IMG/VR virus record: IMGVR_UViG_3300046680_000280
Coordinates: 1-33,333 of that record
DNA length: 33,333 nucleotides
Strand: one strand, 5' to 3'
Source: a virus
This document shows positions 20,080-27,474 of this stretch, piece by piece. Both the position numbers and the translations under genes were made by a program. The notes beneath the pieces are model-generated. The model had not been told where the DNA came from. It made no database searches and was given only the letters and a program-made list of their open reading frames with translations. Every line of letters starts with the position of its first letter. The stretch's first letter is position 1.

Positions 20080-20309
20080 TGGTCTACGTCGCCGCTCTCG
20101 AGGCCGTTGCCCTCATCGCGCTCTCGATGGTTTTCGCCGGGCTCGTCCGCTCGATGATCCGGCAGCAAGCACGGGAGCGCGAGCTGATCCTCGACAAGCT
20201 GATGCACCTCGCGGGGCGGACGTGGACGCCGCCGCCCGCCAGTGAGCCTGAGGTGGAGGAGCCGGTGGATTTTCCTGAGTACGACGCCGGCGTCCTGCCC
20301 AACTACTAG
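20079..20309 (+). CDS. Single-span membrane protein with charged tail
   Basis: ATG 20079 overlaps the previous stop, giving 76 residues. A hydrophobic helix covers residues 3-24, then a charged helix (RQQARERELILDKLMHLAG) and a Pro/Glu-rich tail. The tail ends FPEYDAGVLPNY. Unknown function; it is the last gene before the portal. Confidence 0.65.
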   Translation: MVYVAALEAVALIALSMVFAGLVRSMIRQQARERELILDKLMHLAGRTWTPPPASEPEVEEPVDFPEYDAGVLPNY

Positions 20310-20363
20310 ACTTGGGCATCGCTGTCAGGGTGATGCCTGGCTTCGGTGTGTCAATCCGCATGG

Positions 20364-20383
20364 ACGCTCGCTGAGGCGGGCGT
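20364..20383 (+). terminator. Hairpin upstream of the portal gene
   Basis: ACGCTCGC (20364-20371) and GCGGGCGT (20376-20383) pair over eight positions with one G-U and a TGAG loop. No U-tract follows. It lies 20 bases before the portal ATG and may moderate read-through or protect the portal message. Confidence 0.4.
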
Positions 20384-20402
20384 TCGTGCGAGTGGAGGCC
20401 CT

Positions 20403-22493
20403 ATGACATCGCTCGCCTTGGCTGACACGAACGGCCACCTCACCCTGCTCGACGATCAGGTGAAGCCGATCCGTGACCGCGTCAAGCAGGGCCGGGATTA
20501 CCGGCGCCGCTACTTCGAGCCGGGCTGGCAAGTCAACCTTGCCTACGCGAGCGGGCAGCACTGGCTCGTCTGGCACGGGCAGACTCGGACGCTCCGCACG
20601 ATCCAGGAGCTCGACCCGCGCTACCGGGGCCGCGAGCTTGTCACCGCCGACGTGATCACCGAGTACCGCACGACCGCATTGGGCGAGCTCGGCTCCGACA
20701 ACGACCGGCCCGAGTTGTTGCTGCGTCGCGACGATCAGGTCTCGGAGGACTTTCAGGAGCAGCTGAACCGGGCGATCTCCTACGGCTGGGATCACGAATG
20801 GGACGGCGACGACGCGCTCGCCCAGGTCGACCGGTACGTCGTCGACCTGGGCACCGCTGCGATCCGCTGCCGCTTCGACCCGACCACCGGGCCGGTGCTC
20901 GACGAGAACATTCCGCACTTGGACGGCAAGCCGATCATGGACCTCGGCCAGGCAACGCAGCTGATGAGCGGCGGCCCGAACCCGGCGGTGACGATGCAAG
21001 CAGTTCGCACCGGGCGGATCTGCTGGGAGCCGGTGTCTGCGTTCGGGATCATCGTGCCGCCTGGTGCGGTGCACGAGAAAAAGTTTGCGTGGGAGACGAT
21101 CGTCATGCCCGCCTATCTCCCCGACGTCAAAGAGCTGCACCCGGTAACCGCCGCCACGCTCACCGAGGACAACGACATCTCGACCGCGCTCGGGATCTCG
21201 ACGTCGAGCCCGTCGCTGAACGCGTCCACCTGCATGGCCGGGGACGCGAAGGAGAATCGGCTCCGCGACCACGTCTGGTTGTTCAACTACTACGAGCGGC
21301 CGACGCAGCGTTACCCGCAGGGCCGCGAGATCACGTTCGCCGGCAACGACCTGAAGCTGCTCGACTACAGGGAAACTCTTCCCTACGTGGCCCCCGACGG
21401 GACGCACCGTTCGGGGATCAGCTACTTCCACTGGTGGAGGGTCACCGGCCGCTTCTGGAGCCGCGCCCTGATGGACGTCCTAAAAGACGGCCAAAAAGGC
21501 ATCAACAAAAGACGAACGCAGATGAACGAGATCATCGACCGGAACATGCCGTACGTGATCGTCCAGAAGGATTCGCAGGCCAAGAGACGGCAGGGGCTGA
21601 TCAACGAGATCGTGGAGATCGACCCGTCCGAAAGGGCGCCGCAACCGGTGAACGGGATCGGCCCCGGCCCCTGGATGCAGGGTGACATCGAAGCTCTCCG
21701 GGAGGATCTCGCCCATGCGTCCGGGATCGCCGGACCGAGACGAGGCGAGAACCCTCCCGGGGTCACCACCTACGCGCAGCTCTCGCTGCTGAACGAGGCG
21801 GACACGGCGAAGCGCGAGCCGATCTACCTGGAGCGGAAGCGCGCGATCTCGCAGCTGATCGAGGACAGCGTCTACGACATCCGCACCTACTGGGGCCGCG
21901 AGAAGCAGATCGCCCTCGCCGGCGACGACGACCGGCTCGAGGCGACGATCTTCGACGCGACGAAGACGCCGACGTTCTTCATCGTCCAGATCGGGAAGGG
22001 GGTCGCGAAGCCGCGCTCGCCCGCAGCCGAGCTTCAGAAGGTCACGGATATCTGGAACGCTGCGGTGCTGTCGGCGGCGGTGCAGTCGAGCCCGGCCGCC
22101 TGGATCCAGTGGTACAAGGACTCGTTCGAGAGTGGCGAGGCGCTCGAGCTGCCGAACAGCCAGGTGGAGGACCCGGGCGAGAAGGCCGAGTACGAGAACC
22201 ACTACCTGGGCCAGGGCGTGCCGATGCCGATCGCCTACTACGACGTGCACGCGGTCCACCTTCCCAGGCATCGCCGTTTGCAGGACGCCGCGATGTTCGA
22301 GCAGGACATGCAACTTTGGCAACTGGTCGAGCAGCACTGCCAGTTGCACATCCAGGCTGCGCAGGCTCAGGCCGAAGCGCAGATGCAGGCCCCGCAGCCT
22401 GCCCCAGGGCTCGGCGCTCCCGGTGGGGCCGGGGCGCCGAGCCCTCCCCGCAGCCCCGGGGTTGCTTCACCGCCGGCGCGTCCGCCCGGCTAA
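20403..22493 (+). CDS. Portal protein
   Basis: ATG 20403 follows GTGGAGG, giving 696 residues. Size, position between terminase and capsid, and sequence signs fit the large podovirus portals. These include an N-terminal charged helix with WQVNLAYASGQHWL, a NYYERPTQRYPQGREI beta region, the crown/stem stretch (FHWWRVTGRFWSRALMDVLKDGQKGINKRRTQM) and QLSLLNEADTAKREP in the wing/stem helices. The C-terminal 60 residues are Gln/Ala then Pro/Gly-rich and probably disordered inside the capsid. The portal forms the DNA entry vertex. Confidence 0.85.
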   Translation: MTSLALADTNGHLTLLDDQVKPIRDRVKQGRDYRRRYFEPGWQVNLAYASGQHWLVWHGQTRTLRTIQELDPRYRGRELVTADVITEYRTTALGELGSDNDRPELLLRRDDQVSEDFQEQLNRAISYGWDHEWDGDDALAQVDRYVVDLGTAAIRCRFDPTTGPVLDENIPHLDGKPIMDLGQATQLMSGGPNPAVTMQAVRTGRICWEPVSAFGIIVPPGAVHEKKFAWETIVMPAYLPDVKELHPVTAATLTEDNDISTALGISTSSPSLNASTCMAGDAKENRLRDHVWLFNYYERPTQRYPQGREITFAGNDLKLLDYRETLPYVAPDGTHRSGISYFHWWRVTGRFWSRALMDVLKDGQKGINKRRTQMNEIIDRNMPYVIVQKDSQAKRRQGLINEIVEIDPSERAPQPVNGIGPGPWMQGDIEALREDLAHASGIAGPRRGENPPGVTTYAQLSLLNEADTAKREPIYLERKRAISQLIEDSVYDIRTYWGREKQIALAGDDDRLEATIFDATKTPTFFIVQIGKGVAKPRSPAAELQKVTDIWNAAVLSAAVQSSPAAWIQWYKDSFESGEALELPNSQVEDPGEKAEYENHYLGQGVPMPIAYYDVHAVHLPRHRRLQDAAMFEQDMQLWQLVEQHCQLHIQAAQAQAEAQMQAPQPAPGLGAPGGAGAPSPPRSPGVASPPARPPG

Positions 22494-22509
22494 CGAGAGG
22501 AGACGCGTG

Positions 22510-22584
22510 ATGCGCGAGACCGAAGAGCCGACCCCCGTCCCTGTTCCCGAGCCTGAGCCTGAGCCTGACGACGACGACGAGTAA
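22510..22584 (+). CDS. 24-residue Pro/Glu/Asp peptide
   Basis: ATG 22510 (GTG at 22507 is one codon earlier) follows the strong ribosome site AGAGGAGACGCG. The product is almost only Pro, Val, Glu and Asp (PTPVPVPEPEPEP and a DDDDE end) and must be extended and very acidic. The ribosome site and location between portal and virion genes support translation. The function is unknown; DNA mimicry or capsid-vertex packing are guesses. Confidence 0.5.
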   Translation: MRETEEPTPVPVPEPEPEPDDDDE

Positions 22585-22616
22585 GCGAGCTCGACGTCCG
22601 CTCTGAGCCCTCATAG

Positions 22617-23315
22617 ATGGCCGCCTACGTTCAGGACAATAAGGCGCTGGCGCTGACCGTCTCGACCGGCACCTGGGCGCTCGGCACGCTTACGAACACC
22701 CCCAACGCCGCGAACACATTGACGCTCGAGTTGGCCTGGAACGGCGCCGACACCGTCGTCTCCTCCGGGGCGGTGACCGACTCGGCGGGGAACACTTGGA
22801 CGCAGGTCGCGCAGATCGCGGAGACGACCGGGGCTGTTGTCCGCACCGGGATGTGGTACACGCAGATGAACGTCGGCGCCCCCACCACCGTCACGATCGC
22901 CGCGACCCACACGACCACCAACAAGATCTTCTACGCCGTCCGCGAGTGGGCGGGGAAATGCACATTGGACAAGTCCGCGACCGCGGTGCTGACGGTGACC
23001 TCGACCGCCGCGACGACCGGAACGACCGCGGCGACGATGGTCGCCTCCGAGTTCGCGCTTGCGATGTTCGGGCTCTCGACCGCGCAGACGTCGTGGACGA
23101 AGGATGCGAACTACACGCTCCCGACGACGAACCTCACCTCGGACGCGACTCAGGCGAGGGCGCTCGCATCCGAGTACCGCGACCTCGTCGCGACAGGGAC
23201 GCAGGTTGCGACGGGGACGATGGCGACGACCTGCCTGAACGCGACGATCATCGCGACCTTCATCAACCCGACCGGCGGGATCCCCGACGTCGGCATGGCC
23301 CTCACCGTCACCTAA
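22617..23315 (+). CDS. Beta-rich virion protein
   Basis: The 232-residue protein from ATG 22617 is rich in Thr, Ala and Val with alternating beta strands (ALALTVSTGTWALG, NTLTLELAWNG, TVTIAATHTTTNKIFYAVREWAG). It has no charged helices. The pattern is that of jelly-roll decoration or fibre-like proteins common in soil actinophages. It begins a run of small beta proteins between portal and scaffold. The exact role is not recognised. Confidence 0.7.
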   Translation: MAAYVQDNKALALTVSTGTWALGTLTNTPNAANTLTLELAWNGADTVVSSGAVTDSAGNTWTQVAQIAETTGAVVRTGMWYTQMNVGAPTTVTIAATHTTTNKIFYAVREWAGKCTLDKSATAVLTVTSTAATTGTTAATMVASEFALAMFGLSTAQTSWTKDANYTLPTTNLTSDATQARALASEYRDLVATGTQVATGTMATTCLNATIIATFINPTGGIPDVGMALTVT

Positions 23316-23324
23316 GGAGGCTCG

Positions 23325-23765
23325 ATGGCTACCTACGCCGTAGGCGCGAGAACCACCAACGCCCCCACCGCGACGCTGCCGGCGATCAGCCTCTACGCGA
23401 CCTCAACCGTCAACTTCTCCCTGCTCGAGATCGGGATCACGAACACCACCGCCACCGCGTGCGTCGTCGCGCTCTGTCGCCTCACGACCGCCGGCACGCA
23501 GGGCGCCGGGCTGACCGAGGCCAACCTCGATCAGACGAGCGTGCTTCCGACCTGTACCGCGGTGAACTCGCACACCTCGACGGGACCGACCCTCGTCGAC
23601 CTCGGGTACCGCTGGTCGCTCGGCGCGGCGATCGGCTCCGGGGTGATCTGGACGTTCCAGCCCTGGGAGATGACGGTCGCTCCGGCTGCGGCGAACGGGA
23701 TCGGTGTGTACTGCCCCACCGGCACCGGGCAGGTTCTCGACGTGTACATGAAGTGGATCGAGTGA
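23325..23765 (+). CDS. Small beta-rich virion protein
   Basis: ATG 23325 follows TAAGGAGG by five bases, one of the best ribosome sites here, suggesting high expression. The 146 residues look like a single beta-sandwich (FSLLEIGITNTTATACVVAL, VIWTFQPWEMTVAPAAANG) and end in VLDVYMKWIE. High expression and fold suit a decoration or fibre component. No family name is secure. Confidence 0.7.
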   Translation: MATYAVGARTTNAPTATLPAISLYATSTVNFSLLEIGITNTTATACVVALCRLTTAGTQGAGLTEANLDQTSVLPTCTAVNSHTSTGPTLVDLGYRWSLGAAIGSGVIWTFQPWEMTVAPAAANGIGVYCPTGTGQVLDVYMKWIE

Positions 23766-23766
23766 G

Positions 23767-24360
23767 ATGAGCCAGTTGACCCGGGCGGTCCCGCAGCCGG
23801 GGTTGCGGGCACCCGGGTCAAGATTCGCCCAGCAGCTCCCTCGTCTCCCGGCGCAGAACTGCCCGCTCTACTGCTCCGAGGGGCTCGTCTGCTCGGACGT
23901 TCTCCCGCTCCACTGCTGTGAGACCGGCGGGGCGACCAACTGGACGGGTAGCGCGACGCTCGCGATCGTCGTCGGAGAAACAACCGCCGGAGCTCGGAAA
24001 ACGTTTGGTGCCGCGACCAACGCGATTGTCGTCGGACTGGCGACCGCGGCCAAACGCAAAACCTTCGGTTCAGCAACCGAAGCGATCGTCGTCGGGCTCA
24101 CCACCGCCGGGTCACGCAAAACGTTCGGCGCCGCGACGCTCCCGATTGTTGTCACCCTGACGACCTCGGGGAAACGCACCGTCACCGGGGTTGCTGTTCT
24201 CCCGATCGTCGTGAGCTGCACGACCAGCGGCAGGCTCAGCGCTCGAAGTTCGTCGACGCTCGCGATCTTCGTCAACATCACCAGCGCCGGTGCCGGCGGC
24301 GCAGGCGTCTCCGGGCAGCTCGTGCAGGACATGGCCGCGAACATCGCGAGTTGGAGGTAG
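23767..24360 (+). CDS. Virion protein with six 20-residue repeats and a Cys-rich head
   Basis: The 197-residue protein has three parts. Residues 1-31 are Pro/Arg/Gln-rich. Residues 32-51 contain five cysteines (NCPLYCSEG, VCSDV, HCC). Residues 61-180 hold six in-register repeats of exactly 20 residues, consensus G-x-A-T-x-x-I-V-V-x-x-T-T-A-G-x-x-K-T-F; the last is degenerate. Regular 20-residue beta repeats suggest a solenoid or fibre shaft. It lies in the beta-protein run of the late operon. The family is not recognised. Confidence 0.75.
   Translation: MSQLTRAVPQPGLRAPGSRFAQQLPRLPAQNCPLYCSEGLVCSDVLPLHCCETGGATNWTGSATLAIVVGETTAGARKTFGAATNAIVVGLATAAKRKTFGSATEAIVVGLTTAGSRKTFGAATLPIVVTLTTSGKRTVTGVAVLPIVVSCTTSGRLSARSSSTLAIFVNITSAGAGGAGVSGQLVQDMAANIASWR
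23947..24306 (+). repeat. Six tandem 60-bp coding repeats
   Basis: Six units of 60 bp without a single indel cover residues 61-180 of the overlapping gene. Units 1-4 are closest (KTFG(A/S)AT at each boundary, AIVVGL in most); unit 6 has diverged. Exact length conservation with sequence drift indicates structural selection. Confidence 0.85.
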
Positions 24361-24364
24361 CGAC

Positions 24365-24655
24365 GTGAAACCGAGTACCAACCAATGCCTCGGCCACGAG
24401 CGTCTGAGTTCCGCCAGCAGTGCCGCGACGGTGCAGGCGACGATTCCGCCCGGCACAAGTCACGTCCTGATCGGCGTCGAGACGACGAGCTGCCGCATGA
24501 CTATGACCGCTACGGGTGACCCGACCAGCACGACCGGGCTGCCGGTCTACGCGGGACAGAGCCCGTGGTTTCTCGCGGTCGGGCAGGGCTGCACGCTCAA
24601 GTTCGCGTCGATGGCGGGAACTGCGTCGATCATTCAACTCGCGTATCTCAGCTAG
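24365..24655 (+). CDS. Small beta-rich virion protein
   Basis: GTG 24365 follows TTGGAGG by seven bases, giving 96 residues; a longer ATG 24290 frame lies over the previous gene and is unlikely. Beta strands with Thr and Cys (TSHVLIGVETTSCRMTMTAT, GLPVYAGQSPWFLAV, GTASIIQLAYLS) look like a small sandwich. Unknown; part of the structural run. Confidence 0.65.
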   Translation: MKPSTNQCLGHERLSSASSAATVQATIPPGTSHVLIGVETTSCRMTMTATGDPTSTTGLPVYAGQSPWFLAVGQGCTLKFASMAGTASIIQLAYLS

Positions 24656-24667
24656 GAGGAGCGGCCA

Positions 24668-25060
24668 ATGGCTGTCGGTATCGCAGCAGCACAGCTCAAC
24701 GCATGGCTGAACGCCTACGCGCGCAACGTCGCGTACACGCAGCCGGCCGCGTTCTTCGTGAAGCTCCATCTCGCCGATCCCGGCGCGGCTGGTGCCACGA
24801 GCCCGGCGGCGAATACGACCCGTGTGGCGGCAACGTTCGGTGCCGCGTCGGCCGGCTCGTTGACGACGACCGCTGACATCAACTGGACGAGCGTGCCGAA
24901 CGCCGAAACCTACAGTCACGTCTCGTTCTGGGACGCCTCCAGCGCCGGGAACTTTCTCGGCTCGAACGTCCTCGCCGTCGCCCGCCTCGTCGCGATCGGC
25001 GACAACTTCTCGATCCTGGCCGGGCAGTTGACGCTCGGGATCACCCCCGTCGCCGCGTAA
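24668..25060 (+). CDS. Tail or fibre-associated beta protein
   Basis: ATG 24668 follows AGGAGGAGCG, giving 130 residues. The segments FVKLHLADPGAAGATSPA, ADINWTSVPNAETYSHVSFWDASSAGNFLG and late ILAGQLTLGI resemble a widespread phage structural family in which an LHTADPG loop is followed by a TH-x-x-LWD strand. It probably forms part of the tail or fibre. Assigned by motif pattern. Confidence 0.7.
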   Translation: MAVGIAAAQLNAWLNAYARNVAYTQPAAFFVKLHLADPGAAGATSPAANTTRVAATFGAASAGSLTTTADINWTSVPNAETYSHVSFWDASSAGNFLGSNVLAVARLVAIGDNFSILAGQLTLGITPVAA

Positions 25061-25071
25061 AGGAGCCTCGC

Positions 25072-25239
25072 ATGGCAGCCAAACCACCCTTGGGCTCGGG
25101 CGCTCGGTTCAACGCCCTCACCCAGCAGCTCGCCTCGAAGGGCGCCAAGGACCCCAAGGCGCTCGCCGCGTACATCGGCCGCAAGAAGCTCGGCAAGAAA
25201 CGGTTCCAGGGACTCGCGGCCAAGGGCAAGGGCGCCTGA
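25072..25239 (+). CDS. Small basic phage protein, 55 residues
   Basis: ATG 25072 follows AAAGGAG. The peptide has KPPLGSGARFNAL, a central helix ending AAYIGRKKLGKKRFQ, and a Gly/Lys tail. Similar short basic proteins with an IGRKK(Y/L)GKK core are frequent beside phage structural genes; their function is unknown. The basic centre could bind DNA or the capsid. Its stop overlaps the next ATG (TGATG). Confidence 0.7.
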   Translation: MAAKPPLGSGARFNALTQQLASKGAKDPKALAAYIGRKKLGKKRFQGLAAKGKGA

Positions 25240-25610
25240 TGCCTGCGACCGAGACCGTCCAGGGCGCGATGACGATCCCCGCCGGGGCGACCACCACCCA
25301 GACCAGTCCTGACCTGGCGAACCCCGCCGCCCGCGGCGTCAAGGTCGTCGTCGTCACGACCGCGATCGGCACCGGCTCGATCACCCTCACCATCCAGGGG
25401 AAGGACATCGCGTCGGGCACGTACTACACGCTGCTCGCCGGGGTCGCGATCACCACCAACACGACGAACATCTACACCGTCTACCCCGGCCTCACCGCCG
25501 CCGCGAACGTGACCGCGACCGACGTGCTCCCGCAGCTCTGGCGGCTCCTCGTCACCGCGAACAACGCCAACGCGGCGACCTACACAGTGGGGTTCTCCAC
25601 CCTCGTCTGA
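25239..25610 (+). CDS. Beta-rich virion protein
   Basis: The 123-residue protein contains ARGVKVVVVTTAIGTGSITLTIQGKD, YYTLLAGVAITT (quoted in parts) and a late QLWRLLVTANNANAATYTVGFS. This is a known pattern of small phage structural proteins with a single beta-sandwich. Both start and stop overlap neighbours by one base (TGATG). A role in capsid decoration or fibre is inferred. Confidence 0.72.
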   Translation: MPATETVQGAMTIPAGATTTQTSPDLANPAARGVKVVVVTTAIGTGSITLTIQGKDIASGTYYTLLAGVAITTNTTNIYTVYPGLTAAANVTATDVLPQLWRLLVTANNANAATYTVGFSTLV

Positions 25611-26389
25611 TGCCGTACACGCCGACCACCTGGGTCGAGGGCGTGACGACGCTTGGCCCCACGAACCTGAACCACATCGAGCAGGGGATCGTCAACGTCG
25701 GCACCGGCTCCGGGCTGCCGGCGCAGTTGCAGCCGCTCTGCCTGGCGCCCCCGAGCAACAACATGAACTCGATCGTCGCGTCGGGCTGGTACCTCTGCTC
25801 CTCTGCCACGAACGCGCCCACCACGACCGGGTACGCGAGCGCGATCACCGACAACCCCGGCAACTTCCACACGCAGACCTTCTACGACCTGACCACCCCC
25901 ACGCCCGTCGTCTACAACCGGGTGCAGACATCGGGGACGTGGAGCGCGTGGGCGATCCTGTCCACCACCGGGCTGCTCGCGGTCAAGTACTACAACCCGT
26001 CCGGCGGGGTCGTCACGAAGACGTCGACGGCGTCTCTGGTCGCGGTCGACACCACCAACCTGCGGGTCACGTTCACCGCCCCGGCGTCGGGGAACGTGGT
26101 CGTGAAGATCTGCGGCGGACGGATGGACCCCGTCAGCACCAACCCGCACCTCGGGATCATGGAGTCCTCGACAGTGCTCGCCTCCGCGTGCCTCGAGACC
26201 GGCACGACGATCTTCTATCTCCCGACGCCGTCGTTCTACGTCTCCGGGATCTCGGCGGGATCGCACAGCTACGACATGTGCTTCGGATCCACGAACGGCA
26301 CTGGGGCCACGCTCAAGTACGGCTACTCGACCTCGAACTTCGTCGACGCGACCGCCGGGGCGTTCCTCGAAGTGTGGGCAGCCCCGTGA
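25610..26389 (+). CDS. Tail fibre with adaptor N-terminus and pyocin-knob-like domain
   Basis: This 259-residue protein starts with the phage adaptor motif YTPTTWVEGVTTLGPTNLNHIEQG. Residues 45-105 resemble a pyocin knob (GWYLCSSATNAP, then FHTQTFYDL, VYNRVQTSGTWSAW). Residues 120-259 are a C-terminal beta domain with cysteines, possibly a receptor-binding head. It is the best candidate for host recognition in this block. A hairpin follows its stop. Confidence 0.78.
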   Translation: MPYTPTTWVEGVTTLGPTNLNHIEQGIVNVGTGSGLPAQLQPLCLAPPSNNMNSIVASGWYLCSSATNAPTTTGYASAITDNPGNFHTQTFYDLTTPTPVVYNRVQTSGTWSAWAILSTTGLLAVKYYNPSGGVVTKTSTASLVAVDTTNLRVTFTAPASGNVVVKICGGRMDPVSTNPHLGIMESSTVLASACLETGTTIFYLPTPSFYVSGISAGSHSYDMCFGSTNGTGATLKYGYSTSNFVDATAGAFLEVWAAP

Positions 26390-26399
26390 TCACCGTAGG

Positions 26400-26416
26400 C
26401 CCGCGCTTCGCGCGGG
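26400..26416 (+). terminator. Hairpin between fibre and next virion gene
   Basis: CCCGCGC (26400-26406) and GCGCGGG (26410-26416) form a perfect 7-bp stem with a TTC loop, ten bases after the fibre stop. There is no U-tract. It may be an attenuator setting the level of downstream scaffold and capsid genes. Confidence 0.45.
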
Positions 26417-26458
26417 TGCCCCTGCCACACAAACCCTGAAACGGAAGGAGCGACCCGC

Positions 26459-26797
26459 ATGGGCGCAGTCACAGTCGCAATCGTGAAACGACAGGTGCTC
26501 GGCGGGACCGCCCGCAACGTCGTCGCCGACGTCACCTTCTCCGGCACTTACGCCGCCGGCGGCGACACGTTCACCGCGAGCCAGTTCGGGCTCAACACCG
26601 TCAACGCGATCATCCCGCAGGGCGCCGCGGTCGGCTCGACCACGACCGGGTACACGCTGATGCCGGACATCCCGAACCTCAAGCTGCGCCTGATCGGAGG
26701 CGCCGCATCCGGGGTCGCCGGTGCGGAGACCGGTACCGCCGGGCAGACCGGCACCGTCTGCCGGGTGCTCGTCATAGGAGACGCGCCATATGTCTGA
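26459..26797 (+). CDS. Small virion protein before the scaffold
   Basis: ATG 26459 follows GGAAGGAG, giving 112 residues. The pattern VAIVKRQVLGGTARNVVADVTFSGTY, then GGDTFTASQFGLNTV and a late LRLIGGAAS fits a common phage structural family found next to capsid genes. The fold is probably a beta-barrel. The exact role is unknown. It overlaps the scaffold gene by eight bases. Confidence 0.72.
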   Translation: MGAVTVAIVKRQVLGGTARNVVADVTFSGTYAAGGDTFTASQFGLNTVNAIIPQGAAVGSTTTGYTLMPDIPNLKLRLIGGAASGVAGAETGTAGQTGTVCRVLVIGDAPYV

Positions 26798-27392
26798 GAT
26801 CGAGCCGGAAGCGCCACCCGTCGAGCAGACGGTGGAGGAGCCGTCGTGGATGCCTTCGCAGGAGGAGTGGCAGGCAACCCAGGAGCGGCTCCAACAGTTC
26901 GAGCAAGTGCTCGCGCCGCCGCAGCCGCAGTATCAGCAGGGGCCGCAGATCCCCGACCCGTTCTCGGAGACCTACGCGCAGGACTTCCAGGCCTACACCG
27001 AGAGCCTGATGGCCCCCTACGCGGAGTTCCAGCAGCAGATCCAGCTGGCCGAGGCGGAGGAGCGCGGCATGGAGATCCTGAACCAGCACGCCTCCACGCT
27101 CGGCGACTTCGACCGTGAGATGGCGTGGGCGCGGGCGAACCAGCTGATCGGCCAGTTCGGCACCGACCCCAGGGCCGCGGAGCGCGCCCTCGAGCAGGCC
27201 GCGAGGGACACCCGTGAGTACGAGAAGCGGGTCGGTGAGGCCTACCACCAGCAGCAGATCGAGCAGATCCAGACGGTCGCCGGCGCTCCGCGCGGGCTAC
27301 CCGCACAGGTCAACGGGGCGCAGACGGTCACGGCGGGCGGGTACGGGAACGTGCCCGGCGCGGTCGAGCGGCGCTTCTTCGGCGGCGGCTAA
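26790..27392 (+). CDS. Probable capsid scaffolding protein
   Basis: The 200-residue protein is acidic and Gln/Glu-rich with long helices (EEWQATQERLQQFEQVL, YAEFQQQIQLAEAEERGMEIL, RAAERALEQAARDTREYE). A Gly-rich tail ends RRFFGGG. Helical, charged composition and position immediately before the capsid gene are the usual signs of a scaffold. No protease domain is present. Assigned from context and composition. Confidence 0.75.
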   Translation: MSEIEPEAPPVEQTVEEPSWMPSQEEWQATQERLQQFEQVLAPPQPQYQQGPQIPDPFSETYAQDFQAYTESLMAPYAEFQQQIQLAEAEERGMEILNQHASTLGDFDREMAWARANQLIGQFGTDPRAAERALEQAARDTREYEKRVGEAYHQQQIEQIQTVAGAPRGLPAQVNGAQTVTAGGYGNVPGAVERRFFGGG

Positions 27393-27426
27393 GCCGCCCC
27401 AACTGTACGTCCAACCCATGACGAGG

Positions 27427-27450
27427 CCACGGGGCTGAAGCCTGCCGTGG
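27427..27450 (+). promoter_or_regulatory. Hairpin in the capsid gene leader
   Basis: CCACGG (27427-27432) pairs with CCGTGG (27445-27450), and inner GGCT (27433-27436) pairs with AGCC (27439-27442), with a TG bulge. It stands 24 bases before the capsid GTG and may stabilise the highly needed capsid message. Confidence 0.5.
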
Positions 27451-27474
27451 ACCGAGAAAGGTAGGTATCTCCAA

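Noticed and set aside
23947-24306. CRISPR-like array
   Set aside because: The regular 60-bp units are in-frame coding repeats with drift across the whole unit, not identical repeats with unique spacers.
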